A stretch of DNA of 64,000 nt, taken from positions 558,001-622,000 of the forward strand of contig CBDDPZ010000009.1 in the NCBI GenBank assembly GCA_965232575.1. The letters are read 5' to 3'. Shown in pieces: positions 25,761-33,200 of this stretch. The position numbers and the translations under genes were made by a program. The notes below the pieces were generated by a model. The model saw nothing but the letters and a program-made list of their open reading frames with translations, did no database searches and had not been told where the DNA came from. The number at the start of each line of letters is the position of its first letter. Within the stretch, counting starts at the first letter, position 1. The stretch is from Bin5 sp965232575. Lineage in GTDB: Bacteria > Chloroflexota > Anaerolineae > Caldilineales > Caldilineaceae.

Positions 25761-27008
25761 TTAGCCTATCGTACCTGAATACCAGAGATCGGTTAACTGG
25801 TATGGGGGTATTTCGACGATTCGATTCCCCTCTTCATCTTCTGTAACGTTTCCATCTATCACACCAATACCTATTAGTGTCTCTAAGGATGTATTCAAAT
25901 TTCTTACATCACTCTGATGCGTCGATTTTTCAAGCCGTAGGGTGTAGACGCTCTCAAGGTATTTGGAGAATTCTCTGAGTATGGAAGGACTATGGGATGT
26001 AAGTATGAATTGAGACGATCCATGAGCGCGTTGTGTTGAGGCAGCCTGCCTGAGCCAATACATTATCTCCCGGATATTGCCGGGATTGATCCCGTTCTCG
26101 ATTTCCTCCAACATGATTATGGACGGCGGCCTATTAAGTGAAACGATCAATGCGATAGCTGCCGCCTTCAAGAAACCGTCTGAAAGCAGGTCTGGGGAGA
26201 ATTCTTCCACTAGTCGATCCGTCCTGGTGCTGCCTAAATCGAACTCCCAAATTGGAAATCCCCGCGGATTTAGCCGCACTCCATGAAAGTCCTCGTTGAA
26301 CCGTCTTACGAGCGCAACGAACCGAGAAAAGACTCTCTCTTCCCTTTCTTTGGCGTAGTAAATGAGCCTTTGCAAGTTGCCGCCTTCGTATCCTATCTCT
26401 GAGGGAATCCCGACGCGTGCGTCTTTGTCGTAAGGAGTGATTCTGGAATCCCCATCGCCCGAATTTTTGAGATAAGAAGGCTGAAAGTGATAGACAAATG
26501 CGGTGAGCCGGTTGAAAAAGTCTCGACAATTTTTCCGAAACCTTAGTGGAAACTGGTCACTCTGGTCGATGAATGTTCGCAACCGGAGACGGTCTGATTC
26601 TTCATCGAAGCCACTTTCGACACATTTTGATTCCCCACCACCGTACAGCACTTCTATGCGTTCCCTGCAACTGATGAAATCCTTGGAAGGTCGTGTCTGA
26701 ATCAACTCCAGATCGTATTTCACATTAACTCCACTTCCTTCCCACTTCACCGACCATGCCAATGGTTCTTCGTCTCTTGCTAAACGATAACGGGGAATGA
26801 AGAAGTCTTCGCCCGCTCGAATTCTTGGATGGTCTGTGTTTCTGCGCGTAGGCGCAGCCCGCCATACCAAATGAGAAAGGTGCCGAACGCCTTGCAGAAT
26901 ATTTGACTTCCCAGAATTATTGTTGCCTATCAAGAGCGTAATTGGATGCAACTTGATGGATGTGTTTCTGTGTGTCCTGTAGTTTCGTAGAGTTATCTCT
27001 TTAAACAT
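25761..27008 (-). CDS. AAA/ABC-type ATPase (OLD/RecF-like, COG4637-like)
   Basis: 415 residues. N-terminal MFKEITLRNYRTHRNTSIKL, then Walker A GNNNSGKSN (residues 28-36), a long insertion, Walker B PPSIIMLEEIENGINP near residue 300 and switch histidine ILTSHSPSILREF near 335. This is the SMC/RecF-like single-domain predicted ATPase layout that typically pairs with a Toprim or DUF4276-type nuclease gene in defence islands. The next gene 6 bp downstream is such a candidate. The insert splits a sugar ABC operon and is AT-richer (about 47% GC in a sampled line). Sensor and effector roles are inferred. Confidence 0.85.
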   Translation of the reverse strand: MFKEITLRNYRTHRNTSIKLHPITLLIGNNNSGKSNILQGVRHLSHLVWRAAPTRRNTDHPRIRAGEDFFIPRYRLARDEEPLAWSVKWEGSGVNVKYDLELIQTRPSKDFISCRERIEVLYGGGESKCVESGFDEESDRLRLRTFIDQSDQFPLRFRKNCRDFFNRLTAFVYHFQPSYLKNSGDGDSRITPYDKDARVGIPSEIGYEGGNLQRLIYYAKEREERVFSRFVALVRRFNEDFHGVRLNPRGFPIWEFDLGSTRTDRLVEEFSPDLLSDGFLKAAAIALIVSLNRPPSIIMLEEIENGINPGNIREIMYWLRQAASTQRAHGSSQFILTSHSPSILREFSKYLESVYTLRLEKSTHQSDVRNLNTSLETLIGIGVIDGNVTEDEEGNRIVEIPPYQLTDLWYSGTIG

Positions 27009-27098
27009 CGGCTTTCCTCATGATTTCCCTAAGGAAGCATTTGCATAGAGACAAGGAAAGGGGGCAGCGAGAAAACCACTGCGCCCCTTCGTCTCTTA

Positions 27099-28454
27099 TT
27101 AGACACCCGGCACGTAAACCGCCAGCTCCTCGACGCGGCTGGCGATCGCATCCAATGTAGCCTGCGCATCCGCCTTCTCAATCCCGTAGATCGAGTTCAG
27201 CGCCGGCTGCACTTCACGGTGCACGCCGATCCAGTCGCCGGCGACCGGCTCCGGCCGGCCGTACTCAAACGCGTCCAACATAATCTGCGCGCTCGGCGGC
27301 AGCACATCCGCGCTCGCCTCCAGCAGGTTCTCTGCCACCACTTTCAACGAAGGCACGTTCAGGCCCGTCGCGTCCACCCAGTGGCGGAACGCATTCTCGC
27401 CGCCCAGGAACTTCATCCATTGCCACGCTTCTTCCGGATTCTCAGTGCCGCTGTAAAGGCTGTGGCCTGCCGACGCAACGCGCGTCGTCCGCGTGTCGTC
27501 TTCATCAACCGGAAAGTGCGCAATATCCCACTCAAACTCCGAGCTCATTACGTTGGAGAACACCGAGAACTGCGGGAACATTCCGATGCGTCCCGTCGTG
27601 AACAGATCGCCCGTGCTGAAACCGCCCGCCTCCGTCACCGTGGCCGGCACGTGAATCCCGCCCTCCGCGTGCCAGTCCTGGATCTCGACGACCTGCGAAA
27701 GGCCCGGCTCCTGATTCATCGTGAACTTCGTGCGGTCCTCGCTCAACACGTCGCCGCCCTTCTGCCACATCTTGATCCACGTATTGCGGTTGCGATGCCA
27801 GTCCGCCGTGCCAAAGACCCGTTCAGTGCCTTCACCTTGGGTCATGGCCGACGCGCTCTCCACGAAGTCGCCCCATGTCCAACCGTCAGACGGCCGGGCC
27901 AGACCCGCAGCGTCGAACAGATTAGCGTTGTAGATAATTACCGTGCTCGTCGTCTCACGCGGGAACCCGATCTGCCTGCCCTCATACTGGAAGTCCTTGT
28001 ACGCTGCCAGCAGGAAGTCATCGCCGCTGATGTCGTCGTCGGCGTCGATGAACGGGTTGATATCCAGCTGGATATTCCGCACCGCCTGCCCGGAATTCGT
28101 GTAACTGTGCGCCCAGTACGAATCCGGCGCATCGCCCGCCGCGATCAACGTCAACAGCTTCGTCTGAATCTCAATCGCGCCGCCCGGCTCCCAGATCGGA
28201 TCGATCGTAATGCCCGCATTGGCGGCCTGAAAGTCCTCGATCAGCGGTTCATAGCGCAGAAACGCGACCTCGCCTCCCCCCTGTGTCAGAAACGATACCG
28301 CGGTCGGCTCAACCATCCCGCTGTCGTCTCCCATATCCCCTCCCGCAGGAGCCGCCACCGGCATACATGCCGCCAGCGCAGCCGCGCCGATACCCAGCGT
28401 CGATACGCGCAGAAAGCTCCGCCGCGACAAGGAATTCAAAGTGTTGCCTCTCAT
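27099..28454 (-). CDS. ABC sugar transporter substrate-binding lipoprotein
   Basis: 451 residues. The N-terminus combines a twin-arginine motif SRRSFLR (residues 10-16) with a lipobox ending at Cys30 (LAAC), so it is probably Tat-exported and lipid-anchored. The rest has the type-I extracellular binding protein fold (family 1): FPRETTSTVIIYNANLFDAAGL, GWTWGDFVESASAMT, and an EAW-W-hinge NPEEAWQWMKFLGG. ATG 28454 sits after the strong site GAGGAGGAG. It feeds the two permeases further down, but the ATPase/Toprim-like pair intervenes. Confidence 0.92.
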   Translation of the reverse strand: MRGNTLNSLSRRSFLRVSTLGIGAAALAACMPVAAPAGGDMGDDSGMVEPTAVSFLTQGGGEVAFLRYEPLIEDFQAANAGITIDPIWEPGGAIEIQTKLLTLIAAGDAPDSYWAHSYTNSGQAVRNIQLDINPFIDADDDISGDDFLLAAYKDFQYEGRQIGFPRETTSTVIIYNANLFDAAGLARPSDGWTWGDFVESASAMTQGEGTERVFGTADWHRNRNTWIKMWQKGGDVLSEDRTKFTMNQEPGLSQVVEIQDWHAEGGIHVPATVTEAGGFSTGDLFTTGRIGMFPQFSVFSNVMSSEFEWDIAHFPVDEDDTRTTRVASAGHSLYSGTENPEEAWQWMKFLGGENAFRHWVDATGLNVPSLKVVAENLLEASADVLPPSAQIMLDAFEYGRPEPVAGDWIGVHREVQPALNSIYGIEKADAQATLDAIASRVEELAVYVPGV

Positions 28455-28522
28455 TTTTTCTCCTCCTCTGCGTTCGAAAAACTGTGTCAAATTGGGGTCA
28501 AATATGAGGGAATTCACTAGCC

Positions 28523-28559
28523 GCATGTTAGCACAGCGCAACCCGATCCGCTAACATGC
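28523..28559. promoter_or_regulatory. Perfect 10-bp dyad upstream of the sugar-binding protein gene
   Basis: GCATGTTAGC (28523-28532) and GCTAACATGC (28550-28559) are exact inverted repeats separated by 17 bp, about 70 bp upstream of the sugar-binding protein start. It may be a paired operator or an mRNA hairpin; a TTGCGC-like -35 lies inside the loop on the minus strand. Confidence 0.5.
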
Positions 28560-28566
28560 CGGGAGT

Positions 28567-28590
28567 GGGTGCATCCCAAAATGGGGTGAG
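28567..28590. repeat. End fragment of the small inverted-repeat element
   Basis: GGGTGCATCCCAAAATGGGG followed by TGAG matches the reverse complement of the right end of copy 1 (13091-13110) almost exactly, including the following GTGAG. The opposite end is not visible nearby, so this is a solo or decayed copy. Confidence 0.55.
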
Positions 28591-28844
28591 ATATACTGAA
28601 AGGGAGGTCAGGAGTCAAATGGGATAGAGAAAGGGAAGGAAGCGGAGTCAAGAGGCGTTTACGGATTCGGCGGGCGAGATGCACGAGCGACTGTGGACAA
28701 GACAGCCGCCCGACATCACCGGGGGCTGCCCAACCAGGCTTCCCTATGGTAAGATGCTCACAGTTGTGTGCCTCCGGCCGGCCTTCCTGCGGCCCTCGGA
28801 GCCAGCGCCCGTTTTTCACAACTATCGCCAGCAAGGAGGGTCCG

Positions 28845-29783
28845 GTGGAAAGCCAGACATTGCGCTATCATGACGACGGCAGTATCGAGCTCTATGTGAC
28901 CGATGTCCCTGACCCGCAAGAGGGCGAAGTACAGGTGACCGGCGGCGCTTGCGGAATCTGTTCCTGGGATGTCGTGACCGCCAAACTGGGCTCCGCCATG
29001 ATCCCCATGGCCCCCCCGGGCCATGAAGGCGTCGGCTACGTGTCCAAGATCGGGGCCGGTGTCACCGGCTTCAAAGAGGGCGACAGAGTGGCCGGCGGCG
29101 GCTTCGCTACTGTGCGCAACCTGTCCAGCGAGCGCATCTACCCCATCCCGACTTCCGACCTCGCCGACGAACACTGGATCGTGGAACCGGTCGCATGCGC
29201 CGTTACCGGCATCGACCAGACAAACCTGCAAGCGGGAGAGACCGTCGCCCTCATCGGGTGCGGCTTCATGGGCCAGCTCCTCCTGCAAGGGCTGCTGCAC
29301 TCGCCCGTGGGAGATCTCATTGCCATCGACATCGTCGCAGACCGGCTCGCGCTGGCCCGGCGGCAGGGCACCCGGGAGACCATCGACCTATCACAGCACG
29401 ACAGAGACGACCTCGCCGCAGAACTGAAGGCCCGCGAAATCGATGTCGTCGTAGACGCCTCCGGCAGTCAGCCGGGGTTGGACCTGGCCGCAGACATCGT
29501 AAAGACCGGCGGACGTATCAATCTGTTCGGCTGGATTAAGGGGCAAAAGGCCTCCTTCGACCCGACCAAGTGGCACTTGGGCGGGTTTACCATCGTCAAC
29601 TCTGCGCCAGGCTCCAGGGTCCGCAACACATTCCCCCCGGCAATCACGCTGATCGACGCCGGCGTCTTCGACCTGCGGCCCCTTGTAACCCATACAACGC
29701 CGCTAGGGGGATACCCTTCTCTGATGGAAGAGATTCTGGCCGGTGAAGCTTCTTATCTGAAGGGCGTAGTTACGTTGGCCTGA
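28845..29783 (+). CDS. Zinc-binding medium-chain alcohol dehydrogenase
   Basis: 312 residues. Catalytic zinc site: GACGICSWDVV (Cys, first ligand) and APPGHEGVG (His). Rossmann loop ALIGCGFMGQLLLQGLL near residue 140. The structural-zinc cysteine lobe is absent. GTG 28845 is the start because AAGGAGG sits 5 nt before it; the longer frame upstream is unrelated. It probably oxidises a sugar or polyol in the same cluster as the downstream isomerase, SDR and Gfo/Idh genes. Confidence 0.9.
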   Translation: MESQTLRYHDDGSIELYVTDVPDPQEGEVQVTGGACGICSWDVVTAKLGSAMIPMAPPGHEGVGYVSKIGAGVTGFKEGDRVAGGGFATVRNLSSERIYPIPTSDLADEHWIVEPVACAVTGIDQTNLQAGETVALIGCGFMGQLLLQGLLHSPVGDLIAIDIVADRLALARRQGTRETIDLSQHDRDDLAAELKAREIDVVVDASGSQPGLDLAADIVKTGGRINLFGWIKGQKASFDPTKWHLGGFTIVNSAPGSRVRNTFPPAITLIDAGVFDLRPLVTHTTPLGGYPSLMEEILAGEASYLKGVVTLA

Positions 29784-29812
29784 CTCACTCTTCCGGCCCT
29801 GAACTTTCAGAG

Positions 29813-29831
29813 CCGCAAAAACTGCGGTTTT
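29813..29831 (+). terminator. Short intrinsic terminator after the dehydrogenase
   Basis: CCGCA (29813-29817), loop AAAAC, TGCGG (29823-29827), then TTTT. Placed 30 bp after the dehydrogenase stop. Stem is only 5 bp, so efficiency is uncertain. Confidence 0.5.
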
Positions 29832-29888
29832 CAGTTTGCCGTTCACGAAAACCTGACTGCTGACTACGAAAAACTGCCTTTGATCGTA

Positions 29889-30015
29889 CCGCCCGGGGGT
29901 GTGCGCCAGATTTGGGGGCGCCTCACTGGGATCGCGGGCGTCTCGCCCGCAGCCTGTGCAGTTGGACAGAGGCAGTCGGAAACTCGCCCCCATTTTGAAT
30001 CGCACCCCCGCCCGG
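29889..30015. mobile_element. MITE-like element, copy 2, with nested hairpin
   Basis: Left end GGGTGTGCGCCAGATTTGGG from 29897; right end read in reverse is GGGGGTGCGATTCAAAATGG, giving an imperfect terminal inverted repeat. CCGCCCGG occurs at both borders (29889-29896 and 30008-30015), an 8-bp direct repeat. The interior differs from copy 1 and contains the 24-bp hairpin (29927-29950) also found at 21083-21106. Non-coding. Confidence 0.6.
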
Positions 30016-30137
30016 AGAAAGTTTGCATATTCCACGACATTTCCGTATGATCCAGGGAACGCTTTTTTTTCCAGTGAAGACGCAGATCGCGTAACCCCTT
30101 GCCCCGCGAGCCACAGAAAAGTCAGGGAAACACCACT

Positions 30138-30980
30138 ATGCAACTGGGATTCAGCACTTGGGGCATGCCGAATGTTCCCATCGACGCCATTGTCCGCCAC
30201 CTGTCCGGCCTCGGTTTCGACGGCGTTGAGCTCACCGTTCTCTCCCACCACACAACCGCATTGGAGAAGCTGGAAAACGACGAGCGCCGCCGCATCGCCA
30301 AACTGCTGAAGGACCACAATCTCCGGTTGCCCGCCATTGCCGGCCACGTCAGCCTCATGGATGAAGACAGCGACAGCCACGCCGCCTATCTTGAACGGCT
30401 CCAAAGGACCATGGATCTGGCGCTCGACTGGGCGTCGTCCGACGGGCCTCCCGTTATCGACACCACAGCCGGAGGCGTACCCGAAGATTGGGAGAGCAAG
30501 TTGGGCCTCCTGGTAGAGCGCATTCAGGAAGCGGCCGCATACGGTGAGAAAAAAGGGGTGACACTGGCAATCGAACCCCACGTGGGCTCCATCATCGACA
30601 CGCCCGATCGTATGCTCGAAATCATCAACCGAGTCGACTCTGCCGCCGTCGGCGTCAACTTCGACATCAGCCATTTCAATGTCATGGGCATCGGCATCGA
30701 GGAATCGGTCTCTGCAATGGCCCCCCACGCGCGCCACACCCATGTCAAGGACGAACGCGGCACGGCGCCTGATTTCGAGTTCCTGATTCCCGGGGAAGGC
30801 GAATTCGACTACGTTGCCTACCTGAAAGCCATGCAGCGACACGGCTATACCGGATTCATCACCGCTGAGATCAGCAACATGGTGCAGCGGCGCACCCCCT
30901 ACTACCCGCTGGAAGTCGCGACCCAGACCTATCGCGTCCTGTCAAAGGCTTTCACCGACGCCGGTATTGAACGGAGGTAA
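30138..30980 (+). CDS. Sugar phosphate isomerase/epimerase family (TIM barrel)
   Basis: 280 residues, xylose isomerase-like barrel. Metal ligands typical of the family: AIEPHVGSIID (Glu), NFDISHFNV (Asp, His), TRHVKD-like HTHVKDERG (His), and GEGEFDYVAYL (Glu). ATG 30138 replaces the longer frame because the upstream 13 codons (MPREPQKSQGNTT) look non-coding and a weak AGGGA site precedes. Its cluster mates are SDR, Gfo/Idh and PhyH genes, so it may isomerise a keto-sugar. Confidence 0.9.
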   Translation: MQLGFSTWGMPNVPIDAIVRHLSGLGFDGVELTVLSHHTTALEKLENDERRRIAKLLKDHNLRLPAIAGHVSLMDEDSDSHAAYLERLQRTMDLALDWASSDGPPVIDTTAGGVPEDWESKLGLLVERIQEAAAYGEKKGVTLAIEPHVGSIIDTPDRMLEIINRVDSAAVGVNFDISHFNVMGIGIEESVSAMAPHARHTHVKDERGTAPDFEFLIPGEGEFDYVAYLKAMQRHGYTGFITAEISNMVQRRTPYYPLEVATQTYRVLSKAFTDAGIERR

Positions 30981-31079
30981 GCGTCGGACGGATTGCCCAG
31001 CGCTCCAGTTCGGTGCCGGGAAAAGGCCTCTGACGATTCCGGCGAGCGTAGTTGTCGCGAAACAGCGCGAGCGAACACC

Positions 31080-31124
31080 AGTTTTTAGTGGCCGGTAACG
31101 GCAAACAGCAACCCACTAAAAACT
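31080..31124. repeat. Inverted repeat upstream of the SDR gene
   Basis: AGTTTTTAGTGG (31080-31091) and CCACTAAAAACT (31113-31124) are perfect 12-bp inverted repeats with a 21-nt loop, lying between the isomerase stop and the SDR start. A closely related dyad lies after the SDR gene. The stem could act as a terminator or an mRNA stabiliser. Confidence 0.6.
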
Positions 31125-31156
31125 AGAAACTGCAGTTAATGAACAAGGAGACAAAC

Positions 31157-31924
31157 GTGCCTGATGAAGTTAGTTTCGACCTGAGCGGCAAAGTCATGAT
31201 CGTCACCGGCGCCGGCAAGGGTATCGGCAAATCTATCGCCGAAACCGCCGCCCGTTATGGCGCCAGCCTGGCCCTCGGCAGCCGCACGGTCGGCGAGAGT
31301 GAAGAGACCGCCGAGCAGTGCCGCGCCCACGGCGTCCAGGCCGAAGCCTGGCATCTCGACGTAACCGATTTGGAAAGCATCGACCGCTTCGTCACCCAGA
31401 CATGGGACACGTTCGGCCGCATCGACTCCGTCGTCAATAACGCCGGCTACAACAGCCCCAAACCGGCCCTCGACTACACCGAAGATGAGTTCGACTTCAT
31501 TTCCGATGTGAACTTCAAAGGCGCTTTCTTCATGTCCACAGCCTGCGCCCGTCGCATGATCGATGCCGGCATCGAAGGCAGCGTCATCGCCATCAGCTCC
31601 CAGGTGGGCGTGGTTGGCGGACCGCTGCGGTCCATCTACGCTTCGGCCAAAGGCGCGGTCGGCCAGATGACGCGTTCCCTGGCAGTGGAATGGGCGCCCC
31701 ATGGCATAACCGTCAACGCCGTGGCGCCGACCTTCACCCGCACTCCGCTGCTTGAACAGGCCATCAAGAACCCGGATTTTGCCAAAAACCTGGAAAAGAT
31801 CCCGATGGGTCGCATCGCCGAGCCGCATGAGATCGCCGGCGCCGTCATCTACATGGCCTCCGATGCCGCCCGCATGGTTACCGGTCAGATTCTCGTCGTG
31901 GACGGCGGCTATACTTCGGTCTGA
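31157..31924 (+). CDS. Short-chain dehydrogenase/reductase
   Basis: 255 residues, classical SDR. TGAGKGIG (17-24) cofactor loop, NNAG after the fourth strand, catalytic Ser in AISSQVGVV and Tyr/Lys in YASAKGA (Y161, K165). C-terminal GQILVVDGGYTSV is typical. GTG 31157 is preferred because AAGGAG lies 6 nt before it; an ATG at 31139 would add six residues. It is bracketed by two related inverted repeats. Likely oxidises a sugar hydroxyl or reduces a keto group. Confidence 0.92.
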   Translation: MPDEVSFDLSGKVMIVTGAGKGIGKSIAETAARYGASLALGSRTVGESEETAEQCRAHGVQAEAWHLDVTDLESIDRFVTQTWDTFGRIDSVVNNAGYNSPKPALDYTEDEFDFISDVNFKGAFFMSTACARRMIDAGIEGSVIAISSQVGVVGGPLRSIYASAKGAVGQMTRSLAVEWAPHGITVNAVAPTFTRTPLLEQAIKNPDFAKNLEKIPMGRIAEPHEIAGAVIYMASDAARMVTGQILVVDGGYTSV

Positions 31925-31928
31925 AAGG

Positions 31929-31959
31929 CAGTTTTTAGTGAACGGCAAACTAAAAACTG
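31929..31959. repeat. Inverted repeat after the SDR gene
   Basis: CAGTTTTTAGT (31929-31939) and ACTAAAAACTG (31949-31959) pair perfectly over 11 bp with a 9-nt loop, 5 bp after the SDR stop. It shares the GTTTTTAGTG core with 31080-31124. It may act as a terminator or a shared RNA element. Confidence 0.65.
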
Positions 31960-32033
31960 AAGTTCACGATTATATTGGCCGCTGAGGAACGGACTAAGGC
32001 CATCCCGATAATTCATACCGTTCGGATACGAAA

Positions 32034-33158
32034 ATGCCCAACAAGCTGCGTGCCGCCGTCATAGGCGCAGGCGGGATATCCGCCAATCACATTCACGGGT
32101 ATCTGGCCTCCGGTCGCTATGAAGTCGTCGCCTTGGCCGACCTGAGCGCGGAGGCAATGGTCGAAAAAAACGATCAGTTCGACATCGCTCCCGCCCACTA
32201 CGCCGACGGCCGCGAAATGATGGAGAAAGAGCGCCCCGATGTCGTTTCCATCTGCACCTGGCACAAAGGGCACGCTCCCTGGACCGTAGCCGCCGCCGCC
32301 TTCAGGCCGCAGGCGATTCTATGCGAAAAACCGATGGCCGACACAGTTGGCGCCGCCGAGCGGATGATGATCGCCTGCAGGCGCAATGATGTGAAACTTG
32401 CCATCGGCCACCAGCGCCGCTTTCTTCCCTCCTATACGCTGGCCAGGACGCTGATTGCCTGTAATGCGATCGGCGACGTCAGCCTGATTCAGAGCATGGG
32501 CGGCGCCGGCCTGCCGAACTACAGCTCCCACCAGACCGACATGTACCGCTACCTGCTGTCCGACGACGAGTGCGTCTGGGTGATGGGCAACATCGAGCGC
32601 AAAACCGACCAGCACGAGCGCGCCACCCGAATCGAGGACCGCGCCATGGCCGTCTTTCAATTCGCCGGCGGGCCCCGTGCGATGATCCTCAGCGATCTCG
32701 TGCCGGACTACTACCAGGGCGCCCACATTTACGGGACCGACGGCATGATCAGCATCACCACCGATTCGTTGAACATATTGAATGCAAAGAGCGGCGGGCG
32801 CTGGGAAATGCACGTGCCCGACGGCAAGTTCTACACGGTGGAAGAATTGGGCAGCCGTTTCGAATGGCAGGAAGGCGCAGCCGCCCAGGCGGATGAGCTG
32901 GCGGACTGGGTGGAAGGCAAAGTCGATGCCCACAGAGGGCAAGGCGAGCACGGTTACAAAGCCCTGCAGATGATCCACGCCGTATACGAGTCGGCGCGCA
33001 TGCACGAAAAAGTGGATATGCCCCTGCAAACGCGGGTCAATCCCCTCGATCTGATGGTAGAATCCGGGCACTTGACGCCGCAGCGCCCTGGCAAGTACGA
33101 TATACGCGCGGCGCAGCTACGAAACGAAAATATGTTGGACGATACGCAAAACAGGTAG
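32034..33158 (+). CDS. Gfo/Idh/MocA family oxidoreductase
   Basis: 374 residues. N-terminal Rossmann loop AAVIGAGGISANHIHGYLASG, then the sugar-binding ILCEKPMADTVGAAERM (catalytic Lys in EKP). The C-terminal domain has ALQMIHAVYESARMHEKVDMP, as in myo-inositol or 1,5-anhydro-sugar dehydrogenases. It follows the SDR gene and precedes the PhyH dioxygenase by 42 bp, suggesting consecutive steps on a sugar. Two such genes in one cluster may oxidise different positions or the same position in opposite directions. Confidence 0.92.
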   Translation: MPNKLRAAVIGAGGISANHIHGYLASGRYEVVALADLSAEAMVEKNDQFDIAPAHYADGREMMEKERPDVVSICTWHKGHAPWTVAAAAFRPQAILCEKPMADTVGAAERMMIACRRNDVKLAIGHQRRFLPSYTLARTLIACNAIGDVSLIQSMGGAGLPNYSSHQTDMYRYLLSDDECVWVMGNIERKTDQHERATRIEDRAMAVFQFAGGPRAMILSDLVPDYYQGAHIYGTDGMISITTDSLNILNAKSGGRWEMHVPDGKFYTVEELGSRFEWQEGAAAQADELADWVEGKVDAHRGQGEHGYKALQMIHAVYESARMHEKVDMPLQTRVNPLDLMVESGHLTPQRPGKYDIRAAQLRNENMLDDTQNR

Positions 33159-33200
33159 CAATAATCCATCTCTCGTAAATGGGAATGCAAACAGGAGGGC

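Larger units (their letters stand above)
28455..28844. other. Divergent intergenic region with dyad and element end
   Basis: 390 bp between the binding protein (minus) and dehydrogenase (plus). It contains a long dyad (28523-28559) and one end of the small repeat element (28567-28590). AAGGAGG at 28833-28839 is the ribosome site of the dehydrogenase. No clean -35/-10 pair stood out. Confidence 0.5.
29784..30137. other. Intergenic stretch with terminator and repeat element copy 2
   Basis: 354 bp between the dehydrogenase and isomerase genes: a short terminator, then the second copy of the small inverted-repeat element with a nested 24-bp hairpin repeat. No promoter pair is obvious before the isomerase. 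Confidence 0.5.

Noticed and set aside
27009..27098. Direct repeats marking insertion borders of the ATPase/Toprim-like pair
   Set aside because: No convincing matching sequence was found between the two flanks (24959-25037 and 27009-27098).
27219..28520. 433-codon plus-strand open frame
   Set aside because: Antisense to the Tat-exported sugar-binding protein; no family features.
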